Shown: positions 34,773 to 44,031 of the stretch, piece after piece
Numbering within the stretch: position 1 is the first letter of the stretch
How the letters are laid out: every line of letters starts with the position of its first letter
From: Zeaxanthinibacter enoshimensis
Lineage (GTDB): Bacteria > Bacteroidota > Bacteroidia > Flavobacteriales > Flavobacteriaceae
NCBI RefSeq assembly: GCF_004362865.1
Contig: NZ_SNYI01000002.1
Coordinates: forward strand, 620,001 to 684,000
Length of the DNA stretch: 64,000 bases
Direction of reading: 5' to 3'
Translations under genes and position numbers: made by a program
Notes under the pieces: model-generated
What the model was told of the DNA's origin: nothing
Databases searched by the model: none
The model's input: only the letters and a program-made list of their open reading frames with translations

Positions 34773-37685
34773 ATGCCTAGATACCTCGTTTTCTTTTTTT
34801 TCTTTTTGTTAATCCAAATCCTTCCTGCACAGGTCCATCCTTTAATTACCAAGGATACGCTGGAACAGTCGGTATGGGTTAATACTAAGTACGAGTCGAT
34901 GACCCCCGAGGAAAGGATAGGGCAATTACTCATGGTCATGGCACCTCCTGCAACAGACCTGGAAGGGGTAAAAAAAACAGAGGCATTGATCCGGGATCAC
35001 CATATAGGAGGAATTATTTTTTCCAAAGGCGGACCGGTATCCCAGGCTAAGCAGACCAATCACTACCAGGCCCTGGCTAAGACCCCTTTGATGATAGGGT
35101 TAGACGCGGAATGGGGACTGGCTATGCGGCTGGACTCCACCTATGCTTTTCCCTGGAATATGACCCTTGGTGCTATTGAGGATACCACGCTGGTTGCACA
35201 AGTAGGTCACCAGATCGGGTGCCAGGCCAAGAGGCTGGGAGTGCATATCAATTTTGCACCCGATGTTGATATCAATACCAATCCGAGGAACCCTATTATC
35301 GGGAACCGTTCCTTCGGGGAGGACAGGGAAAACGTGAGTGAAAAAGGACTGGCTTTTACCAGGGGAATGCAAAGAGCGGGAGTGCTGGCTTCGGCTAAGC
35401 ATTTTCCAGGCCATGGTGATACCTCAGTAGATTCACATAAAGCGCTACCGCTTATCGAGCATAACAGGGCCCGGCTTGATAGTATCGAACTCCAGCCATA
35501 TAAAAAACTCGTAGAAGAAGGTGTCACCAGCATAATGGTTGCCCATCTGCAGATCCCTGAACTTGAGAGAGATAAAGGGAGACCCTCTTCTCTTTCAAAG
35601 AAAATTATTACCGATCTCCTGCGTGAAGAAATGGGGTACGAGGGACTGATTTTTACGGATGCCCTTAACATGAATGGGGTTACCAGTTTTGCCCCAGGCG
35701 GGGAAACGGCTCTGGAAGCATTCTATGCCGGGAATGATATGCTGCTGATGCCGGAAAATGCGCTACTTGCCAAGGAAGCACTTCTCAAGGCCTATAATAG
35801 AGGGAGGATAAAAGAAGAACGATTAGCCGAATCGGTCAAGAGGATCCTGATGGCGAAATACAAGGTTGGGCTTCACAAGTATAGCCCGGTGATCATAGAT
35901 GAACTATACCAGGATCTGAACAACCAGGGTAACGAGCTGCTTTACGCGGATGCGATGGAGAATGCTATTACTGTTCTGCAGAATAAAGTGGATATATTAC
36001 CGGTTAAGAGGCTGGAGAATAAAAAGATCGCCTTCGTAAAAATGGGGGATGATGACAGTGATCCTTTCCTGGAAACCATGCAGAAATACACCGAGGTGGT
36101 CCAGGTTAATGGAAAGGATATCGCAACCTTAAAAGAAAAACTTAAAGACTATAACCTGGTGATCGTTGGCTTTCACAAGGACAATAGTAGCCCCTGGAAG
36201 CCTTATAAATTTTCTGAAAAAGAAAGGTTCTGGCTTCATGAAATAGCCCGGATGCCCGAATCTAATACGGTGCTTGTGTCTTTCGCCAATCCCTATGCCC
36301 TGTCAGATATAGCCACTTTCCAGGATATAGACGGGGTGGTGCAGGCCTACCAGAACAGCACCATCAGTCAGCAAAAGACTGCGCAGATCCTATTCGGTGC
36401 GCTACCGGCCAAAGGGAAGTTGCCGGTGTCCGCACACAGGGATTTCCCTGTCAATACAGGAATAAAATATGACTCGCTTATGCGTCTGGGGTATGACGTA
36501 CCTGAGCGTGTAGGGATGAGTAGCCTGGGGCTTTCCCGGATTGATACCCTGGTTCAGAATGGTATCGATTCCATGATGTTCCCGGGAGCACAGGTACTGG
36601 TAGCCAGGAAAGGAAAGGTTATTTATAATAAAGCCTTTGGTAAACCTACTTACGATAGCAAAGACTCTATAAGCACTAATAGCATTTACGATCTCGCTTC
36701 CCTAACCAAGATCCTGGCCACGCTGCCCCAGTTGATGAAAATGGAAGAGGAAGGTAGCCTGGCGCTGAATAATACTTTCGAAGAATTACTTCCGGAGTTC
36801 GAGGACTCAGAGTTAAAGAATGTTACTGTCCTTAAGGCATTATCCCATTATGGCCGATTACCGGCCTGGATTGCCTTTTATGTGGATACATTAAATAAGA
36901 ACCGTCGGCCCTCTCCGGAATATTACAGGAATCACCCGGCAGACGGCTTTTCCATACGGGTAACAGACCAAATGTATCTCAGTGATGCATACACAGATTC
37001 TATTTATAACCGGATTGAGAGGCAGGAATTGAAATCGAATCGCTATCGCTATAGTGACATTTCCTATTACATTCTCAAAAAATATATAGAGCAAGCTAAG
37101 GGAACAAGGTTGGATACCCTTACAGACCAGTTCCTCTATAAGCGGCTGGGAGCAAACAGGACAGGCTTTAACCCCCTGGACAGGTATCCCATGAAAGAGA
37201 TTGTACCCACGGAAGTGGATAACTATTACCGGTACCAGGTGGTACAGGGATTTGTGCACGATATGGGCGCTGCTATGCAGGGTGGTGTAGGCGGCCACGC
37301 GGGGTTATTCAGTAATGCCAACGACGTGGCAAAGATCATGCAGATGTACCTGCAGGGTGGATATTATGGTGGGGAGCGCTTCCTTGATGAACGTACAGTT
37401 GAAAAGTTTAATAAATGTTATTTCTGTGATAAGAATGTCCGGCGGGGGGTAGGATTTGATAAACCCCAGTTAGATGAAAAGGGCCCCACCTGCGGTTGTG
37501 TCTCCCGTAAGAGTTTCGGTCACAGTGGGTTTACAGGAACTTATACCTGGGCGGATCCTGAACAGGACCTGGTATATGTCTTCCTTTCTAACCGGACATA
37601 TCCCTCCGCAACGAATATGTTGCTGGTAAAATCTGCTTTGCGAACGCGTATACAGCAGGCTATTTATGATTCTCTTATCAATTAG
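34773..37685 (+). CDS. Fusion of glycoside hydrolase family 3 (NagZ-like) and serine beta-lactamase-like domain
   Basis: The 970-residue protein has a signal peptide (LPAQ cleavage near residue 20). The GH3 domain carries the NagZ-type KHFPGHGDT (Lys209) and the nucleophile region FTDALNM (Asp296). A GH3 C-terminal domain runs to about residue 570. The last 390 residues form a class C beta-lactamase/esterase-like domain with SLTK (Ser643, Lys646), YSDISYYIL and HSGFTGTYTW. It would remove N-acetylglucosamine from wall fragments and hydrolyse an ester or amide in the periplasm. Such fusions occur in Bacteroidota. The role of the second domain is unproven. Confidence 0.93.
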   Translation: MPRYLVFFFFFLLIQILPAQVHPLITKDTLEQSVWVNTKYESMTPEERIGQLLMVMAPPATDLEGVKKTEALIRDHHIGGIIFSKGGPVSQAKQTNHYQALAKTPLMIGLDAEWGLAMRLDSTYAFPWNMTLGAIEDTTLVAQVGHQIGCQAKRLGVHINFAPDVDINTNPRNPIIGNRSFGEDRENVSEKGLAFTRGMQRAGVLASAKHFPGHGDTSVDSHKALPLIEHNRARLDSIELQPYKKLVEEGVTSIMVAHLQIPELERDKGRPSSLSKKIITDLLREEMGYEGLIFTDALNMNGVTSFAPGGETALEAFYAGNDMLLMPENALLAKEALLKAYNRGRIKEERLAESVKRILMAKYKVGLHKYSPVIIDELYQDLNNQGNELLYADAMENAITVLQNKVDILPVKRLENKKIAFVKMGDDDSDPFLETMQKYTEVVQVNGKDIATLKEKLKDYNLVIVGFHKDNSSPWKPYKFSEKERFWLHEIARMPESNTVLVSFANPYALSDIATFQDIDGVVQAYQNSTISQQKTAQILFGALPAKGKLPVSAHRDFPVNTGIKYDSLMRLGYDVPERVGMSSLGLSRIDTLVQNGIDSMMFPGAQVLVARKGKVIYNKAFGKPTYDSKDSISTNSIYDLASLTKILATLPQLMKMEEEGSLALNNTFEELLPEFEDSELKNVTVLKALSHYGRLPAWIAFYVDTLNKNRRPSPEYYRNHPADGFSIRVTDQMYLSDAYTDSIYNRIERQELKSNRYRYSDISYYILKKYIEQAKGTRLDTLTDQFLYKRLGANRTGFNPLDRYPMKEIVPTEVDNYYRYQVVQGFVHDMGAAMQGGVGGHAGLFSNANDVAKIMQMYLQGGYYGGERFLDERTVEKFNKCYFCDKNVRRGVGFDKPQLDEKGPTCGCVSRKSFGHSGFTGTYTWADPEQDLVYVFLSNRTYPSATNMLLVKSALRTRIQQAIYDSLIN

Positions 37686-37752
37686 GGAAAAAATTTAACC
37701 GTAGTTTTGTTAAAAGGCCTGTTAAATCAGCCTTCTTAATATAGATTCACGG

Positions 37753-38895
37753 ATGAGAATAGCCATAGTTTGTTACCCGACCTTCGGAGGGAGTGGTGTT
37801 GTTGCAACAGAACTGGGAATTGCTTTAGCCGGCAGGGGACACGAAGTTCACTTTATAACCTACAAGCAACCCGTTCGGCTCGAATTGCTTAATAGCCGGA
37901 TCCATTTCCACGAAGTTCACGTACCGGAGTATCCACTTTTCCATTATCAACCGTACGAGCTGGCGCTTTCCAGCAAACTGGTCGATACCATTAAATTGTA
38001 CGGGATAGAACTTTTACATGTACACTATGCCATACCTCACGCGTACGCGGGATACATGGCTAAAAAGATGCTGGAAGAGGAAGGGATCTACATTCCCATG
38101 ATAACCACCCTCCATGGAACAGATATCACCCTGGTAGGGAAACATCCATTTTATAAACCCGCAGTTACTTTCAGTATAAATAAATCTGACGTTGTAACTT
38201 CTGTCTCCGCGGCCTTAAAGGAAGAAACACTCAAGTTGTTCAATATTGAAAAGGAGATCGAAGTAATACCCAATTTCATTGATATAACTAATTACGATAC
38301 TGAATTCACAGATTGCCAGCGCTCCTTGATGGCAGAGGATGATGAACGGATCATTACTCATATCAGTAACTTCAGAAAAGTAAAACGTATACCTGATGTA
38401 ATCCGGATATTCCACGGAATCAGTAAGGAAATTCCAGCCCGACTTATCATGGTGGGAGAGGGCCCTGAAAAGGAGGATGCTGAAATGCTTTGTGATAAGT
38501 TAGGAATTAAGAATAAAGTAGTTTTCCTGGGGAACAGTAATGAAATCGATCGGATTCTTTGTTTCTCAGACCTCTTTCTCCTGCCTTCAGAAACGGAGAG
38601 TTTTGGATTGGCTGCATTGGAAGCAATGATCAATCGGGTTGCAGTGATCTCCAGTAATACCGGGGGTATCCCCGAGGTAAATAAACACGGGGTTACCGGT
38701 TTTATGAGTGATGTAGGGGATATCGGGGATATGGTGAAGAATGCCCTGCATATTTTGAAAGACGATCAGGTGCTCGAGGAATTCAAACAAAATGCTTATA
38801 AAGAGGCGTCCAGGTTTGATATTAAACACATACTTCCCCTATACGAGGCGGTATATGAAAAGGCATATAAAGCTAATTATAAGAGTTCTATCTGA
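37753..38895 (+). CDS. bshA: N-acetyl-alpha-D-glucosaminyl L-malate synthase BshA
   Basis: The 380-residue GT4 enzyme begins with the BshA-type IVCYPTFGGSGVVATELG and carries HVHYAIPHAYAGYMAKK, TLHGTDITLVG and VIPNFID. It joins UDP-GlcNAc to L-malate, the first step of bacillithiol synthesis. Bacillithiol is a thiol made by Bacteroidota as well as Firmicutes. bshB and bshC are not in the window. The small lipoprotein gene begins 1 nt after its stop, so the two are co-transcribed. Confidence 0.95.
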   Translation: MRIAIVCYPTFGGSGVVATELGIALAGRGHEVHFITYKQPVRLELLNSRIHFHEVHVPEYPLFHYQPYELALSSKLVDTIKLYGIELLHVHYAIPHAYAGYMAKKMLEEEGIYIPMITTLHGTDITLVGKHPFYKPAVTFSINKSDVVTSVSAALKEETLKLFNIEKEIEVIPNFIDITNYDTEFTDCQRSLMAEDDERIITHISNFRKVKRIPDVIRIFHGISKEIPARLIMVGEGPEKEDAEMLCDKLGIKNKVVFLGNSNEIDRILCFSDLFLLPSETESFGLAALEAMINRVAVISSNTGGIPEVNKHGVTGFMSDVGDIGDMVKNALHILKDDQVLEEFKQNAYKEASRFDIKHILPLYEAVYEKAYKANYKSSI

Positions 38896-38896
38896 T

Positions 38897-39352
38897 ATGA
38901 AGTACTGCTTATATTCTTTACTGGTGTTTTGTATCAGTTGTAATTGTTACAAAGGTAAATCCCAACAGAAACCTGGCAGTCAGGAACAGGAATTAACCAT
39001 GATCATGAGCGATACTTATGGAGGAGAAGAAAAGGAGGGAGTCCTGACTATACGGGATAAGAAGGCCTTAAACGCATTCTTTGCCAAGATAAACAGGACC
39101 AGGAAACCCGGGCTGGCAGTTCCGCAGATCGATTTTGATAATGATTTAGTGATCGTTTATTTCATGGGAGAGACGAGACAGGAGGAATTACCAGTTTTGT
39201 CAGTCCAGGAACTAAGTGAGGAACGGGTTATACTTAGCCCTGCAAATATAACAGCCGGGGATAAAGAAAAGATCAATTCCGCTCTATTAAGACCATTCGG
39301 GTTATATATAATGCCCAGGACAGGTAAAGAAGTAGTATTGATTAAGGAATAA
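38897..39352 (+). CDS. Small putative lipoprotein downstream of bshA
   Basis: The 151-residue protein starts at the ATG 1 nt after the bshA stop. It has a short signal with cysteines (LVFCISCNCYKG) that could be lipidated, although the lipobox is not canonical. The rest is a compact domain with DFDNDLVIVYFMGETRQEE and RPFGLYIMPRTGKEVVLIKE (split for length: RPFGLYIMPRTG, KEVVLIKE). I recognise no named family. A frame extending upstream into bshA is open but not needed. It ends at a bidirectional terminator. Confidence 0.75.
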   Translation: MKYCLYSLLVFCISCNCYKGKSQQKPGSQEQELTMIMSDTYGGEEKEGVLTIRDKKALNAFFAKINRTRKPGLAVPQIDFDNDLVIVYFMGETRQEELPVLSVQELSEERVILSPANITAGDKEKINSALLRPFGLYIMPRTGKEVVLIKE

Positions 39353-39354
39353 TT

Positions 39355-39382
39355 AAAAAGCCCCCGTCAGGAGGCTTTTTTG
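39355..39382. terminator. Bidirectional rho-independent terminator
   Basis: AAAAAGCC and GGCTTTTTT form a stem with inner CC/GG pairs, one C-A mismatch and the loop GTCA. T-runs occur on both strands. It lies between the plus-strand lipoprotein gene and the minus-strand cysN, serving both. Confidence 0.8.
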
Positions 39383-39393
39383 TTTTCACGACT

Positions 39394-40671
39394 TTAAACG
39401 ATCATTCCTGCTGCAACAGTTTCATTCGTGGCGTCGTCAATAAGTATGATGCTGCCGGTCGACCTGTTTCTTTCATAGGGATCAACCATCAAAGGTCTTG
39501 TGGTTTTAATCCTGACCCTGCTGATATCATTCATCTGCAGACTGTGGTCATTTTCCTTTTTTTCAAGGTTATTGATATTGATCTTATAAAGTACTTCTTT
39601 GATCATAGCCTTCTGGTCATTAGAAGTGTGTTTGATGGTATATTTAGTCCTTGGCTTAGCGGCATCATTATGCAGCCAGCATAACATCACTTCAAAATCC
39701 TGTGACGGTTCAGGCGGATTTGCCGTTCTTACGATCATATCACCTCGGCTGATATCGATATCGTCTTTCAGCGTAAGGGCTATAGACATGGGTGCAAAAG
39801 CTTCTTCAATTTCACCTCCTGGCCCGGTAATGGACTCGATCGTTGAACTTAGGCCCGAAGGCAGGACGGTGATCAGGTCACCTACGCGTAGTGTACCACT
39901 GGCTATCCTTCCTGCATATCCCCTGTAATCAATGAAACCTTCACGTTGTGGTCTGAGTACCGTTTGAACTGGGAAACGTGCCTCTTCCTGCTCATCATCC
40001 TTACTTATATCCAGGGTTTCCAGGGTGTGCAGTAATGGTTTGCCGGTATACCAGGGCATATTCTTAGAATCATTCACTACATTATCCCCTAACAATGCAC
40101 TGATCGGGATAAAATGGAGGTCAGAACTTCCCGTTTGGGTGGAAAAATCTTTGAATTGATCAACGATGTTATTAAAGGTAGTTTTATCATAATCAACCAG
40201 GTCCATCTTGTTGACGCAGATGATCAGGTGTGGGATTTTCAGCAAGGAGGCGATATAGGTATGTCTCCTGGTCTGTTCGATAACCCCATGCCTGGCATCG
40301 ATCAGTATGATAGCGGCATTAGCTGTTGATGCACCAGTGACCATATTCCGGGTATACTGGATGTGCCCGGGAGTATCGGCTATAATGAACTTGCGTTTAG
40401 GGGTAGTAAAATAGCGGTAAGCCACATCAATAGTAATCCCTTGTTCCCTTTCATCCCTAAGCCCGTCCGTAAACAAGGCGAGGTCTATCCCGTTATGTCC
40501 TTTCTTCTTACTACTGTTCTCAATGGCAGCCATCTGGTCTTCGAAGATAGATTTAGAGTCGTATAACAACCGCCCGATTAGGGTGCTTTTACCATCGTCT
40601 ACACTCCCCGCCGTCGTAAAGCGAAGTAACTGATTATGATTGATTTGCATGATGCTCTGGTTTCTTAACAT
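39394..40671 (-). CDS. cysN: Sulfate adenylyltransferase subunit 1 (CysN)
   Basis: The 425-residue GTPase has G1 GSVDDGKST, G3 DTPGHIQ and G4 NKMD motifs, plus the switch GLRDEREQGITID. CysN provides GTP energy for sulfate adenylylation by CysD. The ATG at 40671 overlaps the cysD stop (TAATG), a sign of coupling. An internal ATG at 40650 (MQINHNQLL) is the alternative start. No fused APS kinase (CysC) domain is present, since the protein ends soon after the elongation-factor-like domains. Confidence 0.96.
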   Translation of the reverse strand: MLRNQSIMQINHNQLLRFTTAGSVDDGKSTLIGRLLYDSKSIFEDQMAAIENSSKKKGHNGIDLALFTDGLRDEREQGITIDVAYRYFTTPKRKFIIADTPGHIQYTRNMVTGASTANAAIILIDARHGVIEQTRRHTYIASLLKIPHLIICVNKMDLVDYDKTTFNNIVDQFKDFSTQTGSSDLHFIPISALLGDNVVNDSKNMPWYTGKPLLHTLETLDISKDDEQEEARFPVQTVLRPQREGFIDYRGYAGRIASGTLRVGDLITVLPSGLSSTIESITGPGGEIEEAFAPMSIALTLKDDIDISRGDMIVRTANPPEPSQDFEVMLCWLHNDAAKPRTKYTIKHTSNDQKAMIKEVLYKININNLEKKENDHSLQMNDISRVRIKTTRPLMVDPYERNRSTGSIILIDDATNETVAAGMIV

Positions 40672-41576
40672 TAAAAATATCCCTGTTTCTTGCGATCTTC
40701 CATCGCGGTCTCCGACCTTTTGTCATCCGAGCGGTTGCCGCGTTCGGTAAGCCGCATCACGGAAACTTCGGCCACTACTTTTTCCAGGGTATCGGATTCT
40801 GATTCGATTCCTCCTGTAATGGTGATATCTCCGAGGGTTCTGAACCGAATTTTTCGTTGTTCTATAATCTCGTTTTCATCGAGTTTCAGGAATTCAGATG
40901 CGGGGATCCAGGAGTCATTTCTCCAGACTACTTCCCTTTCATGGGCAAGGTATAATGAGGGAATCTCAATATTTTCTCGCTTAATGTAATTCCAGACATC
41001 CATTTCTGTCCAGTTACTGATGGGGAAAACCCTGAAATGTTCCCCTTCAAAATGTTTACCGTTGAAAAGGTTCCATAATTCCGGTCGCTGGTTTTTAGGA
41101 TCCCATTGACCGAAGTCATCTCTATGGGAAAAGAATCGCTCTTTGGCCCGTGCCTTTTCTTCATCCCGCCGGCCCCCGCCTATAGCACAGTCGATCTTGT
41201 TTTCCTCAATAGCGTCTAGGAGGGTTGTGATCTGCAAGGCATTCCTCGTGGCGTGTTTTCCTTTTTCTTCGGCGACCCTTCCCTGGTCAATGGATTCCTG
41301 GACCGACCCGACGATCAGTTTGGCATCCAGTTCCGCGATGAGTTTATCCCTGAACTGGATAGTCTCCGGAAAATTATGGCCGGTATCTACGTGCATAAAT
41401 GCGAAGGGAATTTTACAAGGATAGAATGCTTTCTTTGCCAGGTGTGTAACCAGGATGGAGTCCTTGCCACCGGAGAACAGGATCACCGGATTCTGGAACT
41501 GCGCGTGCACTTCTCTGAGCACATATATGGCTTCTGCCTCCAATTCGTCGAGGTAATTAAGGGTATGTCTGCTCAT
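40671..41576 (-). CDS. cysD: Sulfate adenylyltransferase subunit 2 (CysD)
   Basis: The 301-residue PP-loop protein has the signature ILFSGGKDSILVTHLAKKA and the CysD-type segments MHVDTGHNFPET and GGGRRDEEKARAKER. It transfers AMP from ATP to sulfate, giving APS. I start at the ATG at 41576 (MSRHTLNYL), the usual family start. A longer frame to 41606 exists but adds an atypical stretch. It is the first gene of cysDN. Confidence 0.95.
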   Translation of the reverse strand: MSRHTLNYLDELEAEAIYVLREVHAQFQNPVILFSGGKDSILVTHLAKKAFYPCKIPFAFMHVDTGHNFPETIQFRDKLIAELDAKLIVGSVQESIDQGRVAEEKGKHATRNALQITTLLDAIEENKIDCAIGGGRRDEEKARAKERFFSHRDDFGQWDPKNQRPELWNLFNGKHFEGEHFRVFPISNWTEMDVWNYIKRENIEIPSLYLAHEREVVWRNDSWIPASEFLKLDENEIIEQRKIRFRTLGDITITGGIESESDTLEKVVAEVSVMRLTERGNRSDDKRSETAMEDRKKQGYF

Positions 41577-41629
41577 AAATAACAGTTTAAAGGTTGGGGA
41601 AAACAATTTGTCTGCCTTCGCCTTGGGGA

Positions 41630-41637
41630 CAAATATA
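41630..41637 (-). promoter_or_regulatory. -7 promoter box before cysD
   Basis: TATATTTG on the minus strand matches TAnnTTTG and would place the transcript start near 41624, upstream of the chosen cysD ATG. A matching TTG at -33 is not clear. Confidence 0.3.
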
Positions 41638-41789
41638 TTAATTATCCTATCGGTTATATAGACTAAATAGAATTATTATGAAATTTCTAAAATTTGTATT
41701 GATAAATTAGAGGGATTACGGGCTAATCGAACAAACAGTGAGAATGCTGCGGCATAGCCAAGGGCTTTTTTACACTTTTAGACTGCCGA

Positions 41790-42596
41790 TCAGGGGATAG
41801 CCTGCCGTTTTACAATAAAACTAGGATTCAAAAGATCTTCTTTGTTGTACTTCAGTTCTTGCTGGGTTTCTGCATTGATAACCTTGAATCCCAAAGCTTT
41901 GCAGATAGCATGGCCGGCAGCCGTATCCCATTCCATGGTAGGGGAGAAGCGCGGGTAAAGATCAGCTAACCCTTCCGCTAGCAAGCCGAATTTCAGGGAA
42001 CTCCCTTTGGTGACCATTTCGGTACGCTCATACCCCTGGCCGGCCAAGTTGATAAATTCAATGGTCCGGGGATTTAAATGTGATCTGCTGCGGGCTACCC
42101 GTAGTACATTTCCACTTTCATTAGTGAATTGCAGTTTTTTCACCGGGCCCGGGGTGAGTTCCTTGGACGAGACAGCCTCTTGTAAAGTTGATTTGTAAGC
42201 CTCTTTCATTTCGGTATCTCCCCAGTACAATTCTCCGCTGGCAGGAACGTAGATCACTCCCAGTACAGGGTATCCCTGCTCACAGTAGGCGATATTCACG
42301 GTGAATTCGCCATTTTGTTTGATGAACTCCTTTGTGCCGTCCAGGGGATCGACTAACCAGCAGCTTTCCCATTTTTTTCGTTCACTGTAAGGTAATTTTG
42401 TGCTCTCTTCGCTTATGATAGGAATACCGGTTTTTATGAGGTGTTCCAGGATTATATTTTCGGCCTGCAGGTCGGCCTGGGTCACGGGGGATTGATCCTG
42501 CTTCTGCTGTACATCGAAACCATCTTTATAGATTTCCATGATCTTGTGGCCGGCATTCAGAGCAGCGTGAATCGCGAGGGTTAACAGAGGGTTCAT
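41790..42596 (-). CDS. cysQ: 3'(2'),5'-bisphosphate nucleotidase CysQ
   Basis: The 268-residue inositol-monophosphatase-like protein has the metal motifs ISEEST and DPLDGTKEFIKQNGEFTVNI (split: DPLDGTKEF, IKQNGEFTVNI) and the late WDTAAGHAI. It removes the 3' phosphate from PAP or PAPS, recycling the by-product of sulfation or sulfate reduction. It lies upstream of cysDN on the same strand, with 213 bp between it and the cysD start. Confidence 0.94.
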   Translation of the reverse strand: MNPLLTLAIHAALNAGHKIMEIYKDGFDVQQKQDQSPVTQADLQAENIILEHLIKTGIPIISEESTKLPYSERKKWESCWLVDPLDGTKEFIKQNGEFTVNIAYCEQGYPVLGVIYVPASGELYWGDTEMKEAYKSTLQEAVSSKELTPGPVKKLQFTNESGNVLRVARSRSHLNPRTIEFINLAGQGYERTEMVTKGSSLKFGLLAEGLADLYPRFSPTMEWDTAAGHAICKALGFKVINAETQQELKYNKEDLLNPSFIVKRQAIP

Positions 42597-42718
42597 TAGC
42601 GAGATTTGGTCTAAAATTAAGAGAAGATCGCCATTTGCCCTTAGCTATGAGAATATTTTAGCTGAATTGCCTTAAAACAGTAGCATACCGAATATTTTCC
42701 CGTTTTGTCGTGCAATGC

Positions 42719-42749
42719 TTGGGATCAGAACCTGCTGCCCTTATCTTTG
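42719..42749 (+). promoter_or_regulatory. Bacteroidota promoter for the OmpA-family gene
   Basis: TTG at 42719-42721 (-33) and TATCTTTG at 42742-42749 (-7) are separated by 20 nt, a good match to the Bacteroidota consensus. Transcription would begin near 42756, ahead of the ATG at 42779. This excludes a longer reading frame that starts at 42710. Confidence 0.6.
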
Positions 42750-42778
42750 TGGGAAAATTAGTCCCAAATTTGTACGAC

Positions 42779-43942
42779 ATGAGAACTTACGGCTGCGCCA
42801 TGGCGCTTTTCCTCGCATTCACTGCATTTTCGTTTTCGCAGGAAATGCCTGTACTTACAGCAAATGATAGTATTATTAAGAGTTCCTGGATCTTCGGGCT
42901 AGGATTCAATGTAGTAGATGATTCTGGTGATGGGATTCGGGATTACACCATAATTAAGGACCAGTGGAATTATGTGCCTTTTCCATCCCGGTTAAGTCTT
43001 GGTAAGAACATAGGGAGTGGGTTTGTACTTGAGGGAATTGCCACGTATAATCGTTATAAAGAGGGAAACACTGTTGACGATGTGGTGTTAGCTGAAAGTA
43101 AGGATTATTATGCTATAGATACTCGTCTTAGTTATAGTTTGAACAGGCTGGTGGGGCGTTCAGGATGGTTTGATCCTTATATCGGTACCGGTATTGGCTT
43201 TACACATGCGAATGAATCTTCTAGGGTGACCTATAATGCTAGTTTAGGATCCAGATTCTGGCTTTCAGAACGTTGGGGAATTGATATTAGTACCTCTGGG
43301 AAATGGGCCTTTAAAAGTGGAGAAAGCAATCATTTTCAGCACGGAGCCGGGGTTATCTACCAGTATGGGATTGAAAAAGGACTGTCTAAAAAAGGAGAAG
43401 AGAAACTTGCATTAATAAATGCTATAGATCAAGAGCAGCGTCGCAAACAGGATTCTATTGCCGCAGCCAGGCTGGCCGAAGAGGAAGCCAAGGCTCTTGC
43501 CGAGCGTCTAGCTCGTGATAAGGAAGAAGCCGCCAGGAGAGCGGCAGAAGAAGCCGAACAAGCCCGGAAAACGCAAATAGAAAACCAGATAAAAGGTTTA
43601 GGGAAGATATATTTCGCGTTCGACTCAAGCAGCCTCAACCGGGAATCTAGATTAACATTAGATCAACTGGCTGAACTTTTGAACTTGAACAGCGGAATTA
43701 AATTGCAGGTAAATGCCCATACCGATAGTAGGGGACCTGAAACCTATAATCAACGTTTATCCCAGAAACGAGCAGATAATACCGTAAACTATTTGATATC
43801 GAAAGGAATATCCGGGGATCGTTTAGAAGCAAATGGATATGGGGAATCTCAGCTGATCAATAAATGTTCCGACGGCGTACAATGTACTGCTGAAGAGCAC
43901 CGGGCAAACAGGAGGTCAGAATTTTTAGTGCTCGAATTGTAA
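42779..43942 (+). CDS. OmpA family outer-membrane protein with coiled linker
   Basis: The 387-residue protein has a signal peptide (cleavage near FSQ-E, residue 22), an N-terminal beta-barrel-like region to about residue 205, a charged helical linker rich in Ala, Glu, Lys and Arg (about 215-270), and an OmpA peptidoglycan-binding domain (YFAFDSSSLN near 278, NAHTDSRGPETYNQRLSQKRA). It anchors the outer membrane to the wall. A strong promoter candidate sits just upstream. The start at 42779 is set by the signal peptide and by the promoter. Confidence 0.93.
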   Translation: MRTYGCAMALFLAFTAFSFSQEMPVLTANDSIIKSSWIFGLGFNVVDDSGDGIRDYTIIKDQWNYVPFPSRLSLGKNIGSGFVLEGIATYNRYKEGNTVDDVVLAESKDYYAIDTRLSYSLNRLVGRSGWFDPYIGTGIGFTHANESSRVTYNASLGSRFWLSERWGIDISTSGKWAFKSGESNHFQHGAGVIYQYGIEKGLSKKGEEKLALINAIDQEQRRKQDSIAAARLAEEEAKALAERLARDKEEAARRAAEEAEQARKTQIENQIKGLGKIYFAFDSSSLNRESRLTLDQLAELLNLNSGIKLQVNAHTDSRGPETYNQRLSQKRADNTVNYLISKGISGDRLEANGYGESQLINKCSDGVQCTAEEHRANRRSEFLVLEL

Positions 43943-44031
43943 TTTATTGTTAAGTTTTCGAACAAAGACAATACGTTTTTTAATTTCGACGTTTTCAAAT
44001 AATTGTAAAATATTCTATTCCCTAACTATAT

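Noticed and set aside
38792-38896. Upstream extension of the small lipoprotein into bshA
   Set aside because: The open frame overlaps bshA codons, while the ATG at 38897 directly begins a signal-like segment.
42710-42778. Upstream start for the OmpA-family protein
   Set aside because: The extra residues precede the signal peptide and overlap the -33/-7 promoter.
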